A stretch of DNA of 64,000 nt from MKUN01 sp964481425. Lineage in GTDB: Bacteria; Bacteroidota; Bacteroidia; Chitinophagales; Chitinophagaceae. A model generated the notes under the pieces. The model made no database searches and was not told the DNA's origin. It saw only the letters and a program-made list of their open reading frames with translations. The position numbers and the translations under genes were made by a program. This document shows positions 9,401-18,045 of the stretch, piece after piece; the first letter of the stretch is position 1; the number at the start of each line of letters is the position of its first letter. The stretch is taken from positions 16,102 through 80,101 of the forward strand of contig CAYZTM010000019.1 of assembly GCA_964481425.1 (NCBI GenBank), written 5' to 3'.

Positions 9401-12400
9401 TAGCGGTCACACCGTAGTCTATCACAACGCTGTCACCATAAGTGGTCATTGTGACACCTGTACCTGTGTACGTCCATGTATAAGTAACTGTAGGATCGTT
9501 AGGCACTGCATAAGACACACCTGACTGGCCCTGGCATACAGGGTTGGTGAAGGTTGTGAATGCACCCGGCTGATTCGGCAGCGGATTAACTGTAACGGCA
9601 ACAGATGTAGGAGCAGAAGTACCGCAAGAGTTGCTTGCCGTTACCTGTATGCTACCTGAAGTAGCCGTTGCGCTGAAGTCAACAGTAGCAGTATTACCTG
9701 CAGGTGTTATGGTAGCGCCGGTACCTGTGTACGTCCATGCATAAGTTACTGTCGGATCGTTAGGAACGGTATAAACCACACCGTTCTGACCCTGACATAC
9801 TGTAGCTGAGAATGTAGTAAAGAACATTGGTTGGTTCGGCAGCGGGTTAACTGTGATGTTCACAGTGCGCGGTACAGAAAGACCGCAACTGTTCACTGCT
9901 GAAACGCTCAATGTACCTGAAGTAGCATTGTTGGCAAAGTTGATATAAGTACCGGCCAGGTTATTGTTCAGGATGGTAGCACCGGCACCGGTATAAGACC
10001 AGATATAAGAAACGCTGGTATCGTTATTAACTGCGTAGAACACGCTATCATCGCCCTGGCATACCGTAGTAGTAGCAGCAGTGAACGGTGAAGGCTGTGC
10101 CGGCAGCGGCTTAACTGTAATAGCCAGTGTCTCCGGAGTTGGTGAAGAACCGCAAGCGTTGTTAGCAACTACGGTCAGCGTACCTGAAGTAGCAGATGCA
10201 CTGAAGTCGATGCTTACACTGTTGGTAGTACCGGTGATGGTAGCACCCAGACCGCTGTAGGTCCATGTATAAGATGTAGCTGTCGGATCGTTAGGAACAG
10301 TATAAACAACGTTTGTCTGCCCCTGGCATACAGGGTTAGTAAAGGCTGTAAATACGCCCGGTGTAGCCGGCAGCGGGTTAACTGTAACGTCTATTGTTCT
10401 TGCTATTGAAGTACCGCAGGCATTAGTAGCAGTTACGCTCAGCGTACCTGAGGTAGCGGTCAGGCCATAATCAACGGTTACGCTGTTGCCTGTACCATTT
10501 ATTGTAACACCTGTACCAGAGTAAGACCAGTTATATGTTACGGTCGGATCATTTGGCACAGTGTAAACTACACCCATAGTATTCTGACATACCGTAGCAG
10601 TGCTGGCAGTAAAGGCAGCAGGCTGGTTTGGCAGCGGGTTAACTGTGATAGCCAGTGTCCTTGCCGGTGATGTACCGCAGATATTAGTTGCTGTTACGCT
10701 CAGTGTACCTGAAGTAGCTGTAGTAGCGAAGTTTATTATAGCACTGTCGCCGAATGGTGTGATAGAAGCACCTGTACCGCTGTAAGTCCATGTATACGAA
10801 GTTGCGTTAGCAACTGCAGGAACTACATAGGTCACATTGTTCTGGCCCTGGCATACTGTCGGGCTAGATGTTGTGAACGCAGCAGGCTGCAGCGGCAGCG
10901 GCCTTACAAAGATGGCAATGGTACGTGGTGATGCAGAAGAACCGCATGCATTGTTAGCCCATACTTTCAGGGTACCTGAAGTAGCGGTGTTGCTGAAGTC
11001 AACCAGTACACTGTTGGTTGTACCTGTAATGGTAGCACCTGTACCGGTGTACAACCATGTATAAGATGTTGCCGTTACATCCAGAGGAACTGTGTATATA
11101 ACACCTGTCTGACCCTGGCAGGTAGTATCACTTGATGTAGTGAATGCCAGCGGCTGCAGCGGCAGCGGATTAACTGTGATAGCAAGTGTCCTTGGTACTG
11201 AAGCACCGCAACCATTGTTGGCGGTTACTACCAGTGTACCTGAAGTAGCAGCTGTATCGAAATTGATCGTTACTGTGTTGCTTGTACCATTAATAGTAGC
11301 ACCTGTACCTGAATAAGTCCAAGTATAAGTTACTGTCGGATCGAACGGAACTGCGTAAACTACACCATTCTGACCCTGACATACGGTTGGGCTTGAAGTG
11401 GTGAATGCACCCGGCTGAGCAGGCAGCGGGTTAACTGTTATCAGCAATGTCCTTGCTGCAGAAGTACCGCATGCATTAGTAGCAGTTACACTCAATGTAC
11501 CATTGGTAGCAGTAGCGCTGAAGCTAATCACAACACTATCACCGTACGGTGATATAGTAGCACCTGTACCTGAATATGTCCAATCGTATGTTACAGTCGG
11601 ATCATTAGGTACTGCATAAGATACGTTGTTCTGACCCTGACATACACTGGCAGAGAAAGTAGTGAAGTTAGCGGGCTGAGCTGGCAGCGGGTTAACTGTT
11701 ATAGCTATTGTCCTTGCTACAGATGTACCGCAAACATTGGTAGCAGTTACGCTCAATGTGCCTGAAGTAGCATTGTTGGCAAAGTTGATGATAACACTGT
11801 TGCCTGTACCGGTTATTGTAGCGCCTGCACCAGAGTAGCTCCATGTGTAGGTCACTGTCGGATCGTTAGGAACAGTATAAGTTACGTTATTCTGACCCTG
11901 ACATACACTGGCAGAGAAAGTAGTGAAGTTAGCCGGCTGGTTAGGCAGCGGATTAACAGTTATGCTTATTGACCTCGGACTTGAGATACCGCATGAGTTA
12001 GTAGCGGTCACATTCAAGACACCCGAAGTGGCTGTTGCACTGAAGTCAACCAGAACGCTGTTACCTGTACCATTGATAGTAGCACCAGAACCGGTATAGC
12101 TCCATGTGTACGTTACTGTAGGATCATTCGGAACTGTATAAGTCACGTTTGTCTGGCCCTGGCATACTGAAGCTGTAGATGTAATGAATGCTCCCGGTTG
12201 TGCAGGCAGCGGCTTAACTATTACCAGGTGAGACAGTGTAGATGAGTTACCGCAGGCATTGGTAGTATAAACATTCACCGTACCTGAAGTAGCAGTAGCA
12301 CTGAAGCTGATAGACACTGTGTTATTGGCAGTAACCAATGTAGCACCGAAACCTGAATAGCTCCATGTGTAGGTTACTGTCGGATCGAACGGAACAGAGA

Positions 12401-15400
12401 ACACTACGTTGTTCTGACCCTGGCAAACCGTATCTGAACTGATCAGGAAGCTTGCCGGAGCAGCAGGCAGTGTATTAACTGTAATATTAATTGTCCTTGG
12501 CAGTGATGAACCACAGGCGTTATTGGCGACTACGCTCAAAGTGCCGCTTGTTGCTGTATTGCTAAAGCTAACAATTGCGGTATTGGAACTACCGGCTATA
12601 GTAGCACCAGTACCTGAATAAGTCCATGTATATGAAGTAGCCGAAGGATCAAGCGGAACTGTATAAGTTACACCTGACTGGCCCTGGCATACTGTAGCGC
12701 TCGATACCGTAAAGTTAGCAGGCTGAGCAGGCACACCATTTACTGTAATATTAATAGTACGTGCTATTGAAGTACCGCAGGCATTGGTAGCCGTTACGCT
12801 CAGTGTACCTGAAGTAGCGGTATTACTAAAGTCCATTGTAATACTGTTACCAGTACCATTTATTGTACCACCCAAACCTGTGTAGCTCCATGTATATGAA
12901 GTAACGGTAGGATCGTTAGGCACTGTGTAAACCACGCCTGTCTGACCCTGGCAAACTGTAGATGAAGAAACGGTAAAGTTGCCCGGTTGTGCAGGTAGTG
13001 GTGTAACAGATATAGCCAGTGTTTGAGCTATTGAGCTGCCGCAGGCATTAACTGCAGATACGCTCATTGTGCCCGAAGTAGCTGTATTGCTGAAGTCAAC
13101 AGAAACAGAGTTACCTGTACCTGTTATAGTAGCACCTAAACCTGAGTAAACCCAGTTGTAAGAAGTTGCGTTCGCGTCGTTAGGTACTGTATAAATAACA
13201 CCTGTCTGACCCTGGCACACAGTGGTAAGACCCTGAGTGAAAGCCAGCGGCTGGGCAGGCACTGTGTTAACTGTTATTGCCAATGTCCTCGCTATTGAAG
13301 TACCGCAGGCATTGGTAGCCGTTACGCTCAGTGTACCTGAAGTAGCTGTAGCAGAGAAGGCCATTGTTACGCTATTGCCCGAACCTGTGAAGCTACCACC
13401 ATTACCGGTGTAAGTCCAGTTGTAAGAGGTAACGGTAGGATCGTTAGGAACGGTATAAACCACACCTGACTGGCCCTGGCATACTGCAGTTGAGAATACT
13501 GTAAAGTTGGCCGGCTGGCTGGGCAGCGGGTTAACCGTAATAGCGAATGTCCTTGCAGTTGAAGTACCGCAGGCATTGGTAGCAGTAACGCTCAATGTAC
13601 CTGAAGTAGCAGTATTGCTGAAGTCCATTGTGATACTGTTACCTGTACCATTAATAGTACCACCTGCACCTGAGTAAGTCCAGGTATAAGTAACTGTGGG
13701 ATCGTTGGTAACTGTATAAGCTACACCTGTCTGGCCCTGGCATACCGGAGTAGTACCGGTTATTACGCCCGGCTGTGTCGGCAGCGGGTTAACTGTGATC
13801 GCTAAGGTCCTTGCAGCAGATGTACCACAGGCATTGGTCGCCGTTACGCTCAATGTCCCGGAAGTAGCGGTATTGCTGAAGTTCATTGTGATGCTGTTAC
13901 CGCTACCATTAATAGTATAACCTGTACCTGAGTAAGTCCAGGCATAGGTAACAGTCGGATCATTTGGCACTGAATAAGTTACACCTGTAGCGCCCTGGCA
14001 TACCGGGGTGGTAAACACAGAGAAGTTAGCAGGCTGCGCAGGCAGCGGGTTAACTGTGATCGCCATGCTACGTGCAGTAGAAGTACCGCAGGCATTGGTA
14101 GCAGTCACGCTCAGTGTACCGGAAGTAGCGGTACCGCTGAAGTCGATGGTTATGCTGTTACCTGTACCATTAATAGTACCACCAGCACCAGTGTAGTTCC
14201 ATGTGTAAGTTACACCGGCCACATTAGGCACTGTGTAAACCACACCTGTCTGACCCTGGCATACCGGGCTGGTACTTGCAGTGAAGTTACCCGGCTGGCT
14301 TGGCAGCGGGTTAACTGTAATATTATATACTGTGGTAGCAGATGTACCGCAGGCATTAGTAGTATATACGCTCAGCGTACCTGAAGTAGCGGTAGTGCTG
14401 AAGTCGATGGTTATGCTACTGCCTACACCATTTATATTACCACCCGCACCGGAGTAAGACCAGTTATAAGTATTACCTGCAACGTTGGTAACGCTGTAGG
14501 ATACGCCGGTTTGGCCCTGGCATACTGTAGCACTGCCGGTCACATTGCTCGGCTGCGTTGGCAGCGAGTTAACCGTAATGCTCATGGTCCTTGCCGTAGA
14601 AGTACCGCAGGTATTGGTAGCGGTTACTGTAAGCGTACCTGATGTAGCAGTATTATTAAAGTCCATAGTAATACTATTACCTGAACCATTTATTGTATAA
14701 CCGGTACCGGAATAGCTCCATGTATAAGATGTAGCATTCGGGTCGTTAGGCACAGTGTAAGTAACACCTGTCTGGCCCTGGCATACCGTAGGCGAGCTGG
14801 CCGTGAAGTTGCCGGGTTGTGAAGGTGCATTATTAACTGTGACAGCAACAGCTTGTGCAGTTGAAGTGCCGCATGCGTTCGAAGCCGTTACGCTAACTAC
14901 GCCCGATGTGGCAGCTGCTGTGAAAGATATATAAGCTGTATTACCAGATGCTGTGATGTTACCGCCATTGCCCGAATAGGCCCAGGTATAAGTAACACCC
15001 GCAACGTTAGGCACTGAATATTGTACATTGCTTTGACCGGCACACACTGTAGTAGAGAAAGTAGTAAAGCTGCCGGGTTGTGAAGGCGTTGCCGTAACAG
15101 TTATCGGCATGCTCAAGGAAGAAGAAGTACCGCAAGCGTTCGTAATAGAAACGCTGAGCACACCTGAAGTAGCCGTAGCACCAAAGTTGAGGTAGGCGCT
15201 ATTGCCGGCATTAGTTATTGTAGTACCACCACCGGTGAATACCCAGTTATAAGCTGTAGCCGTGGGATCGTTAGGTACTGTATAAACTACGTTAGACTGG
15301 CCCTGGCAAACCGAAGCAGTGCTTGCCGTAAAGCTTGCAGGCGTCGTGGGCAGTGAGTTAACAGTTATCGCTAAGGTCCTTTGAGTTGAAGTACCGCAGC

Positions 15401-16265
15401 TGTTTGTAGCGGTTACAATAAGTGTACCTGAAGTAGCGGTATTGCTGAAGTTAATGGTAATGGCATTGCCTGAACCACCTATCGTACCACCGTTACCGGT
15501 GTATTGCCATGAATAAGAAGTAGCATTGGGATCGTTCGTTACTGAGTAAGCCACGTTGGTTGCGCCCTGGCAAACTGTGGTACTACCACTGATCACGCCA
15601 GGCTGAGACGGTACGTTGTTTACTGTTACAGCGATCGTGCGGGGGCTTGAAGTACCGCAAGCATTGCTTGCATATACACTTACCGTACCCGATGTAGCGT
15701 TGTTGAAGAAGCTTATATTAGCAGTATTACCTGCGGGGCTCAGATTGAAGTTGGTACCTGAATAGCCCCATGTGTAAGAGGTAATATTGGGATCGCTCGG
15801 TACGGTGTAGGTAACATTACTTTGACCGGCACATACTGTTGTGGATGCCGAAATAAAGCTACCCGGTTGCGCCGGCAATGCTGTGATAGTGACAGTGAAC
15901 GACTTGTTGATAATATTACCCAGGTTATCCGCAACACGGATGGTAAAGTTATCTGTCCCGCTATAGCCTACCGTAGGCGTATAAGAGGTACCAGCCGGTG
16001 AAATGCCATAGCCGCCCGAGGGCTGCGTTTGGGAAAACCCGTTCAAGGAACCATGTGCGGGGCCCGAACTAACTGACCAGGTAAGTGTGCCTGCTGTGAG
16101 ATCATCGACGCCAAGGTAGCCGTCAAGTGATACTGCCGCAGCATTCTGGCAAATTGTAAAACTTGCTGTGTTGCCTGCCGTGAACACGGGCGCTGCTAAC
16201 GCAAAGCCCGGCAACAAAGCTAAAATTGATACAACCCAAAGAAAACGCGTAACTGTTCTTTTCAT
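6444..16265 (-). CDS. giant T9SS-exported repeat protein (adhesin-like)
   Basis: About 3,273 residues. The preferred Met at 16265 begins a classical signal peptide (MKRTVTRFLWVVSILALLPG, then FALA); the open frame extends 13 codons further upstream. Order: signal peptide; ~105-residue cadherin/Ig-like lead module (SGTDNFTIRVADNLGN); 28 tandem modules of ~87 residues; three ~96-residue Ig-like modules with YQWQVDDGTGF; a WxGxxSxxWxNPxNW-type module (TASWTGVISTAWSNPGNWSC); a stalk; and a type A T9SS sorting domain (ITLFPNP ... TIKFTKQ). It is therefore expected on the cell surface or in the medium. Each 87-residue module has two conserved cysteines (VCQGQ and ACGTS), which suggests a disulfide. 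No enzyme domain is visible, so adhesion, gliding or matrix function is inference. The gene is monocistronic. Confidence 0.93.
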   Translation of the reverse strand: MKRTVTRFLWVVSILALLPGFALAAPVFTAGNTASFTICQNAAAVSLDGYLGVDDLTAGTLTWSVSSGPAHGSLNGFSQTQPSGGYGISPAGTSYTPTVGYSGTDNFTIRVADNLGNIINKSFTVTITALPAQPGSFISASTTVCAGQSNVTYTVPSDPNITSYTWGYSGTNFNLSPAGNTANISFFNNATSGTVSVYASNACGTSSPRTIAVTVNNVPSQPGVISGSTTVCQGATNVAYSVTNDPNATSYSWQYTGNGGTIGGSGNAITINFSNTATSGTLIVTATNSCGTSTQRTLAITVNSLPTTPASFTASTASVCQGQSNVVYTVPNDPTATAYNWVFTGGGTTITNAGNSAYLNFGATATSGVLSVSITNACGTSSSLSMPITVTATPSQPGSFTTFSTTVCAGQSNVQYSVPNVAGVTYTWAYSGNGGNITASGNTAYISFTAAATSGVVSVTASNACGTSTAQAVAVTVNNAPSQPGNFTASSPTVCQGQTGVTYTVPNDPNATSYTWSYSGTGYTINGSGNSITMDFNNTATSGTLTVTATNTCGTSTARTMSITVNSLPTQPSNVTGSATVCQGQTGVSYSVTNVAGNTYNWSYSGAGGNINGVGSSITIDFSTTATSGTLSVYTTNACGTSATTVYNITVNPLPSQPGNFTASTSPVCQGQTGVVYTVPNVAGVTYTWNYTGAGGTINGTGNSITIDFSGTATSGTLSVTATNACGTSTARSMAITVNPLPAQPANFSVFTTPVCQGATGVTYSVPNDPTVTYAWTYSGTGYTINGSGNSITMNFSNTATSGTLSVTATNACGTSAARTLAITVNPLPTQPGVITGTTPVCQGQTGVAYTVTNDPTVTYTWTYSGAGGTINGTGNSITMDFSNTATSGTLSVTATNACGTSTARTFAITVNPLPSQPANFTVFSTAVCQGQSGVVYTVPNDPTVTSYNWTYTGNGGSFTGSGNSVTMAFSATATSGTLSVTATNACGTSIARTLAITVNTVPAQPLAFTQGLTTVCQGQTGVIYTVPNDANATSYNWVYSGLGATITGTGNSVSVDFSNTATSGTMSVSAVNACGSSIAQTLAISVTPLPAQPGNFTVSSSTVCQGQTGVVYTVPNDPTVTSYTWSYTGLGGTINGTGNSITMDFSNTATSGTLSVTATNACGTSIARTINITVNGVPAQPANFTVSSATVCQGQSGVTYTVPLDPSATSYTWTYSGTGATIAGSSNTAIVSFSNTATSGTLSVVANNACGSSLPRTINITVNTLPAAPASFLISSDTVCQGQNNVVFSVPFDPTVTYTWSYSGFGATLVTANNTVSISFSATATSGTVNVYTTNACGNSSTLSHLVIVKPLPAQPGAFITSTASVCQGQTNVTYTVPNDPTVTYTWSYTGSGATINGTGNSVLVDFSATATSGVLNVTATNSCGISSPRSISITVNPLPNQPANFTTFSASVCQGQNNVTYTVPNDPTVTYTWSYSGAGATITGTGNSVIINFANNATSGTLSVTATNVCGTSVARTIAITVNPLPAQPANFTTFSASVCQGQNNVSYAVPNDPTVTYDWTYSGTGATISPYGDSVVISFSATATNGTLSVTATNACGTSAARTLLITVNPLPAQPGAFTTSSPTVCQGQNGVVYAVPFDPTVTYTWTYSGTGATINGTSNTVTINFDTAATSGTLVVTANNGCGASVPRTLAITVNPLPLQPLAFTTSSDTTCQGQTGVIYTVPLDVTATSYTWLYTGTGATITGTTNSVLVDFSNTATSGTLKVWANNACGSSASPRTIAIFVRPLPLQPAAFTTSSPTVCQGQNNVTYVVPAVANATSYTWTYSGTGASITPFGDSAIINFATTATSGTLSVTATNICGTSPARTLAITVNPLPNQPAAFTASTATVCQNTMGVVYTVPNDPTVTYNWSYSGTGVTINGTGNSVTVDYGLTATSGTLSVTATNACGTSIARTIDVTVNPLPATPGVFTAFTNPVCQGQTNVVYTVPNDPTATSYTWTYSGLGATITGTTNSVSIDFSASATSGTLTVVANNACGSSPTPETLAITVKPLPAQPSPFTAATTTVCQGDDSVFYAVNNDTSVSYIWSYTGAGATILNNNLAGTYINFANNATSGTLSVSAVNSCGLSVPRTVNITVNPLPNQPMFFTTFSATVCQGQNGVVYTVPNDPTVTYAWTYTGTGATITPAGNTATVDFSATATSGSIQVTASNSCGTSAPTSVAVTVNPLPNQPGAFTTFTNPVCQGQSGVSYAVPNDPTVTYTWTYTGTGVTMTTYGDSVVIDYGVTATSGDLKVTATNACGTSIAQTMTIIVDPLPSQPGLFTASQATVCQGQSGVVYTVPNNPLVTYNWTYTGTGVTINGTGNSVTLDFSDTATSGTLSVTATNNCGTSVARLMGITVNPLPAQPAAFTVFNASPCQGQNNVTYTVPNDPSVTYTWTYSGFGATINGGGNSITIDFSTTATSGTLSVTATNGCGTSVARTLDINVRLLPNQPNGFTVFSDTVCQGQTGVVYTVPLDTAVTTYNWSYTGTGANITPSGNTATVDFTATATSGTLQVTATNSCGTSAPRSIAITVNQPPSITTQPNDRTICQGSNTTFNTVATGTNITYQWQVNDGTGWVDVNNVAPYSGATTNTLSITTATYLMNGNLYRVVVSGSCNPPDTSNNATLTVNTAPTLVSQSPSVTVCEGDNALFSVTATGSGLNYQWQVDDGTGFVNCPAAAPYSGTTTATLTITGVTAAMDGYQYRVIVTGLCAPVATSGNVTLNVNTLPVVVTDPVNTTACAGSSATFTVGATGTGLTYQWQVDDGTGFVNIVDNATYSGSTTTTLTISGLTFAMNGYNYRVVVTGTCPPPATSNFAMLTVSTTASWTGVISTAWSNPGNWSCNVLPNASTDVFVPTTAPNMPLVDIPNAICNNLSIDPAASVAFTGTGNILELKGSVTNNGTFDPSAGEVILSGDVNQFVPGGVYQSLRLDGDFDKTIQGISSITDSLVLNKGYLIIGNNDVTITTSAAIYGGDSTSFIVTNGTGMVIGVNIGMGGKTGNIKFPVGASRTSYTPLTMANNGVADAFKVQVYDDIYSAYTNDIPTSPALTSDAVAKTWIVQEGNPGGSNVSMTLQWNSYDELPGFDRTACFLSHYIDPTWHPGLTGPAFGSGPFNTTLAGITSFSPFGVASDGSPLIVKNTGNEGNNITLFPNPVTGSEMFVKFANAPKGDMSIRIIDMLGKVVAVYQVDAAQFKGGVIPVKVSELAHGDYMMLMTDKNNQPLQTIKFTKQ
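7671..8531 (-). repeat. three tandem Ig-like coding repeats
   Basis: 861 bp encode three ~96-residue modules with C(Q/E/A)G, YQWQV(D/N)DGTG, PYSGxTT, TLTI and YRVVVxGxC. They follow the 28-unit array directly in protein order and precede the C-terminal region. Confidence 0.85.
8532..15875 (-). repeat. 28 tandem ~262-bp coding repeats
   Basis: 7,344 bp encode 28 modules of 86-89 residues. Each begins PxQPxxFT and contains VCQGQxxVxYxVPNDP, TYxWxYSGxG, GNSxxxDFSxTATSGTLSV, NACGTSxARTxAITVNPL. Units are diverged at the edges and most alike in the middle; for example the units read at 11629-11672 and 11890-11933 share 44 identical bases at a spacing of exactly 261 (87 codons). Boundaries are set by counting the units by eye. 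Confidence 0.9.
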
Positions 16266-16318
16266 AGGTGTGACGTTATTGCTTGAAACTATTAAGATTA
16301 ACAAAAACTTTCTAATAT

Positions 16319-16357
16319 ACCCTCAATAAATGAGATATGTCTCAAATATACGAGGGT
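16319..16357. promoter_or_regulatory. nested inverted repeat over the giant-gene promoter
   Basis: ACCCTC (16319-16324) pairs with GAGGGT (16352-16357), and inside it TGAGA (16331-16335) pairs with TCTCA (16340-16344) around tatg. The structure overlaps the minus-strand promoter element and lies where RNA synthesis should begin, so a DNA operator is more likely than an RNA hairpin. No cognate regulator is adjacent. Confidence 0.5.
16343..16350 (-). promoter_or_regulatory. -7 promoter element of the giant gene
   Basis: TATATTTG on the minus strand fits TAnnTTTG, 77 bases upstream of the preferred ATG at 16265, implying a leader of roughly 70 bases. Confidence 0.6.
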
Positions 16358-16633
16358 AAAGATAATAATCTGGAAATATAAGTCAAGTAGTTTCAGGTAT
16401 TAGACTAAAAATAAAATTAATCGGTATAAGAGCGTTCCCAAGCCGCAATGAGCCTACACTTTGGCATAAAAAAACATGACAAACAGAGTTTTAAACATAA
16501 TATTAATATTTATTGATTAAATGCTTATCAATCAATTATATATAAAAGGTAAGAAAAAAATAAAATCCGGAACATTTTGAAAAAAATAACAGTTCAATTT
16601 CCCCAATGGATTACAGCGCATAGAATGAAAAAT

Positions 16634-16641
16634 TATCTTTG
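16634..16641 (+). promoter_or_regulatory. -7 promoter element of the outer-membrane protein gene
   Basis: TATCTTTG fits TAnnTTTG and lies 57 bases upstream of the TTG start at 16699. Confidence 0.55.
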
Positions 16642-16698
16642 CTGCCATTCAAAAAAAACGGGCCGTTTCCGTAAAAAACAAAATAAACACAATATCAT

Positions 16699-17925
16699 TT
16701 GCGGCATGGCATAAATATATTCTGGGCTATAATTTCACTAGCGATAAGCATGCCCGCACATGCCCAGCAGGCCAATGAAAAAAAATACAAAGAAAATAAA
16801 CGTGGCCACCGGGATGAAAAGGACCTGCTTGATCTTGCCCGCACCATACTGAAAAAAGACGTCACTGTTCCGGCAGACACTGCCAACATCCATTCAAGGA
16901 AGGTTCGTTTCTCAGGGTTACCTGCTGTAGGCTACTCTTTACAGACGAATTTTGCTGTAATAGTTTTTGGGAATGCAGCCTTCTATACTTACGATACCCC
17001 GCAGGAAAGGGCATCAACTGTAATGACCAGCCTCTCCTACACTGCGTACAACCAGATCATATTCCCGATACAGGCAAATATCTGGACCAAAGATAATGAT
17101 CTGAATATCGTGGCTGACTGGCGCTACATGTACTACCCTTCTTACACTTATGGACTCGGTGGGCATACCAAGCCTGCTGATGGCTATATGATCGACTACT
17201 CCTACCTGCGGCTGCACCAGACCGTTCTTAAGTCGGTTGCGCCCCAGACTTATATTGGCCTGGGTTATGACCTCGATTATTACTGGAACATACATGAAGA
17301 GGACCTGCCCAAAGGAAGGATAACTGATTTTGAGCGTTACGGGTTCAGTACGACGTCCATTTCATCAGGTATATCAGCAAATGTGCTATATGATAACCGC
17401 AGGAACACCATCAATGCTGAGAATGGCTGGTATGCTGCAGTAGCTTATCGCCCGCATTACACCTTTATGGGCAGTGATAACAACTGGGCCTCCCTCCAGG
17501 CCGATTTCCGGAAATACATCAGGTTGCCAAGTTCCCGCAGACAGGTGATCGCTTTCTGGAACTATTACTGGCTTTCCTTTGGTCATGCCCCCTACCTTGC
17601 GCTACCGAGTACCGGCTGGGATGCTTTTGTCAATACCGGCCGAGGTTACATACAAGGCAGGTTCAGGTCGAAATATATGCTATATCTTGAATCTGAGTAC
17701 CGCTTTGACATCCTGCGTAACGGACTGATCGGGGGTGTCACCTTTATTAATGCCCAAAGCTTTAGTGAGGAGCAGACCAATAAATTCGAGGTAATAGCGC
17801 CGGGTGCCGGAGCGGGCTTACGCATCAAGCTCAATAAATATTCCGGCACCAACCTGTCCATCGATTATGCTTTCGGGCTCTACGGCTCCCGCGGCTTCTT
17901 TGTGAACCTTGGCGAGGTTTTTTAG
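16699..17925 (+). CDS. outer-membrane beta-barrel protein, BamA/surface-antigen-like
   Basis: 408 residues. A signal peptide (INIFWAIISLAISMPAHAQ) is followed by a lysine-rich linker and a region dense in alternating aromatic/hydrophobic strands. The middle NVLYDNRRNTINAENGWYA segment resembles the DxRxxxxxPxxG motif of the Omp85 surface-antigen domain, and the chain ends in a C-terminal aromatic residue (LGEVF), as barrels do. There is no POTRA domain, so it is a short, barrel-only relative. An in-frame stop lies at 16684-16686 and no ATG precedes the signal peptide, so the start is TTG at 16699; the only later Met lies inside the signal. Function unknown; transport or lipid handling is possible. 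Confidence 0.8.
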   Translation: MRHGINIFWAIISLAISMPAHAQQANEKKYKENKRGHRDEKDLLDLARTILKKDVTVPADTANIHSRKVRFSGLPAVGYSLQTNFAVIVFGNAAFYTYDTPQERASTVMTSLSYTAYNQIIFPIQANIWTKDNDLNIVADWRYMYYPSYTYGLGGHTKPADGYMIDYSYLRLHQTVLKSVAPQTYIGLGYDLDYYWNIHEEDLPKGRITDFERYGFSTTSISSGISANVLYDNRRNTINAENGWYAAVAYRPHYTFMGSDNNWASLQADFRKYIRLPSSRRQVIAFWNYYWLSFGHAPYLALPSTGWDAFVNTGRGYIQGRFRSKYMLYLESEYRFDILRNGLIGGVTFINAQSFSEEQTNKFEVIAPGAGAGLRIKLNKYSGTNLSIDYAFGLYGSRGFFVNLGEVF

Positions 17926-18000
17926 CCGTCAAAAGTCATATTAGCCCTACCCCTCATGCCTGGTTATGGAGGCATAAATGAAACTTATTTTCAAAATTGC

Positions 18001-18016
18001 ATGTATGTACATACAT
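18001..18016. promoter_or_regulatory. perfect 16-bp palindrome, probable MarR operator
   Basis: ATGTATGTACATACAT is its own reverse complement. Its last five bases overlap the TACATTTG promoter element (18012-18019) 30 bases before the marR start codon. The placement is what an autorepressed MarR operator would show. Confidence 0.7.
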
Positions 18017-18019
18017 TTG
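18012..18019 (+). promoter_or_regulatory. -7 promoter element of marR-yceI
   Basis: TACATTTG fits TAnnTTTG, 26 bases before the ATG at 18046, and shares bases with the palindrome. Confidence 0.65.
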
Positions 18020-18045
18020 CATTATAAAATCAAAACATCATTCAA

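Larger units (their letters stand above)
16305..16698. other. AT-rich divergent intergenic region
   Basis: 394 bases between the giant gene and the divergent outer-membrane protein gene. It is much richer in A and T than its surroundings. It holds a minus-strand promoter element and nested inverted repeat (16319-16357), a plus-strand promoter element (16634-16641) and several loose inverted motifs (for example TTGATT/AATCAA around 16513-16535). No open reading frame is credible here. Confidence 0.7.

Noticed and set aside
8532..15875. The periodic array as CRISPR or satellite DNA
   Set aside because: The units are one continuous reading frame with protein-level conservation; spacing of ~262 bp and absence of short identical repeats exclude CRISPR.
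6604..15937. Many open frames on both strands inside the giant gene (for example 7438-7743, 10837-11064, 13367-13576)
   Set aside because: They recur at the repeat period, lack starts of their own and are by-products of the low-complexity repeats.
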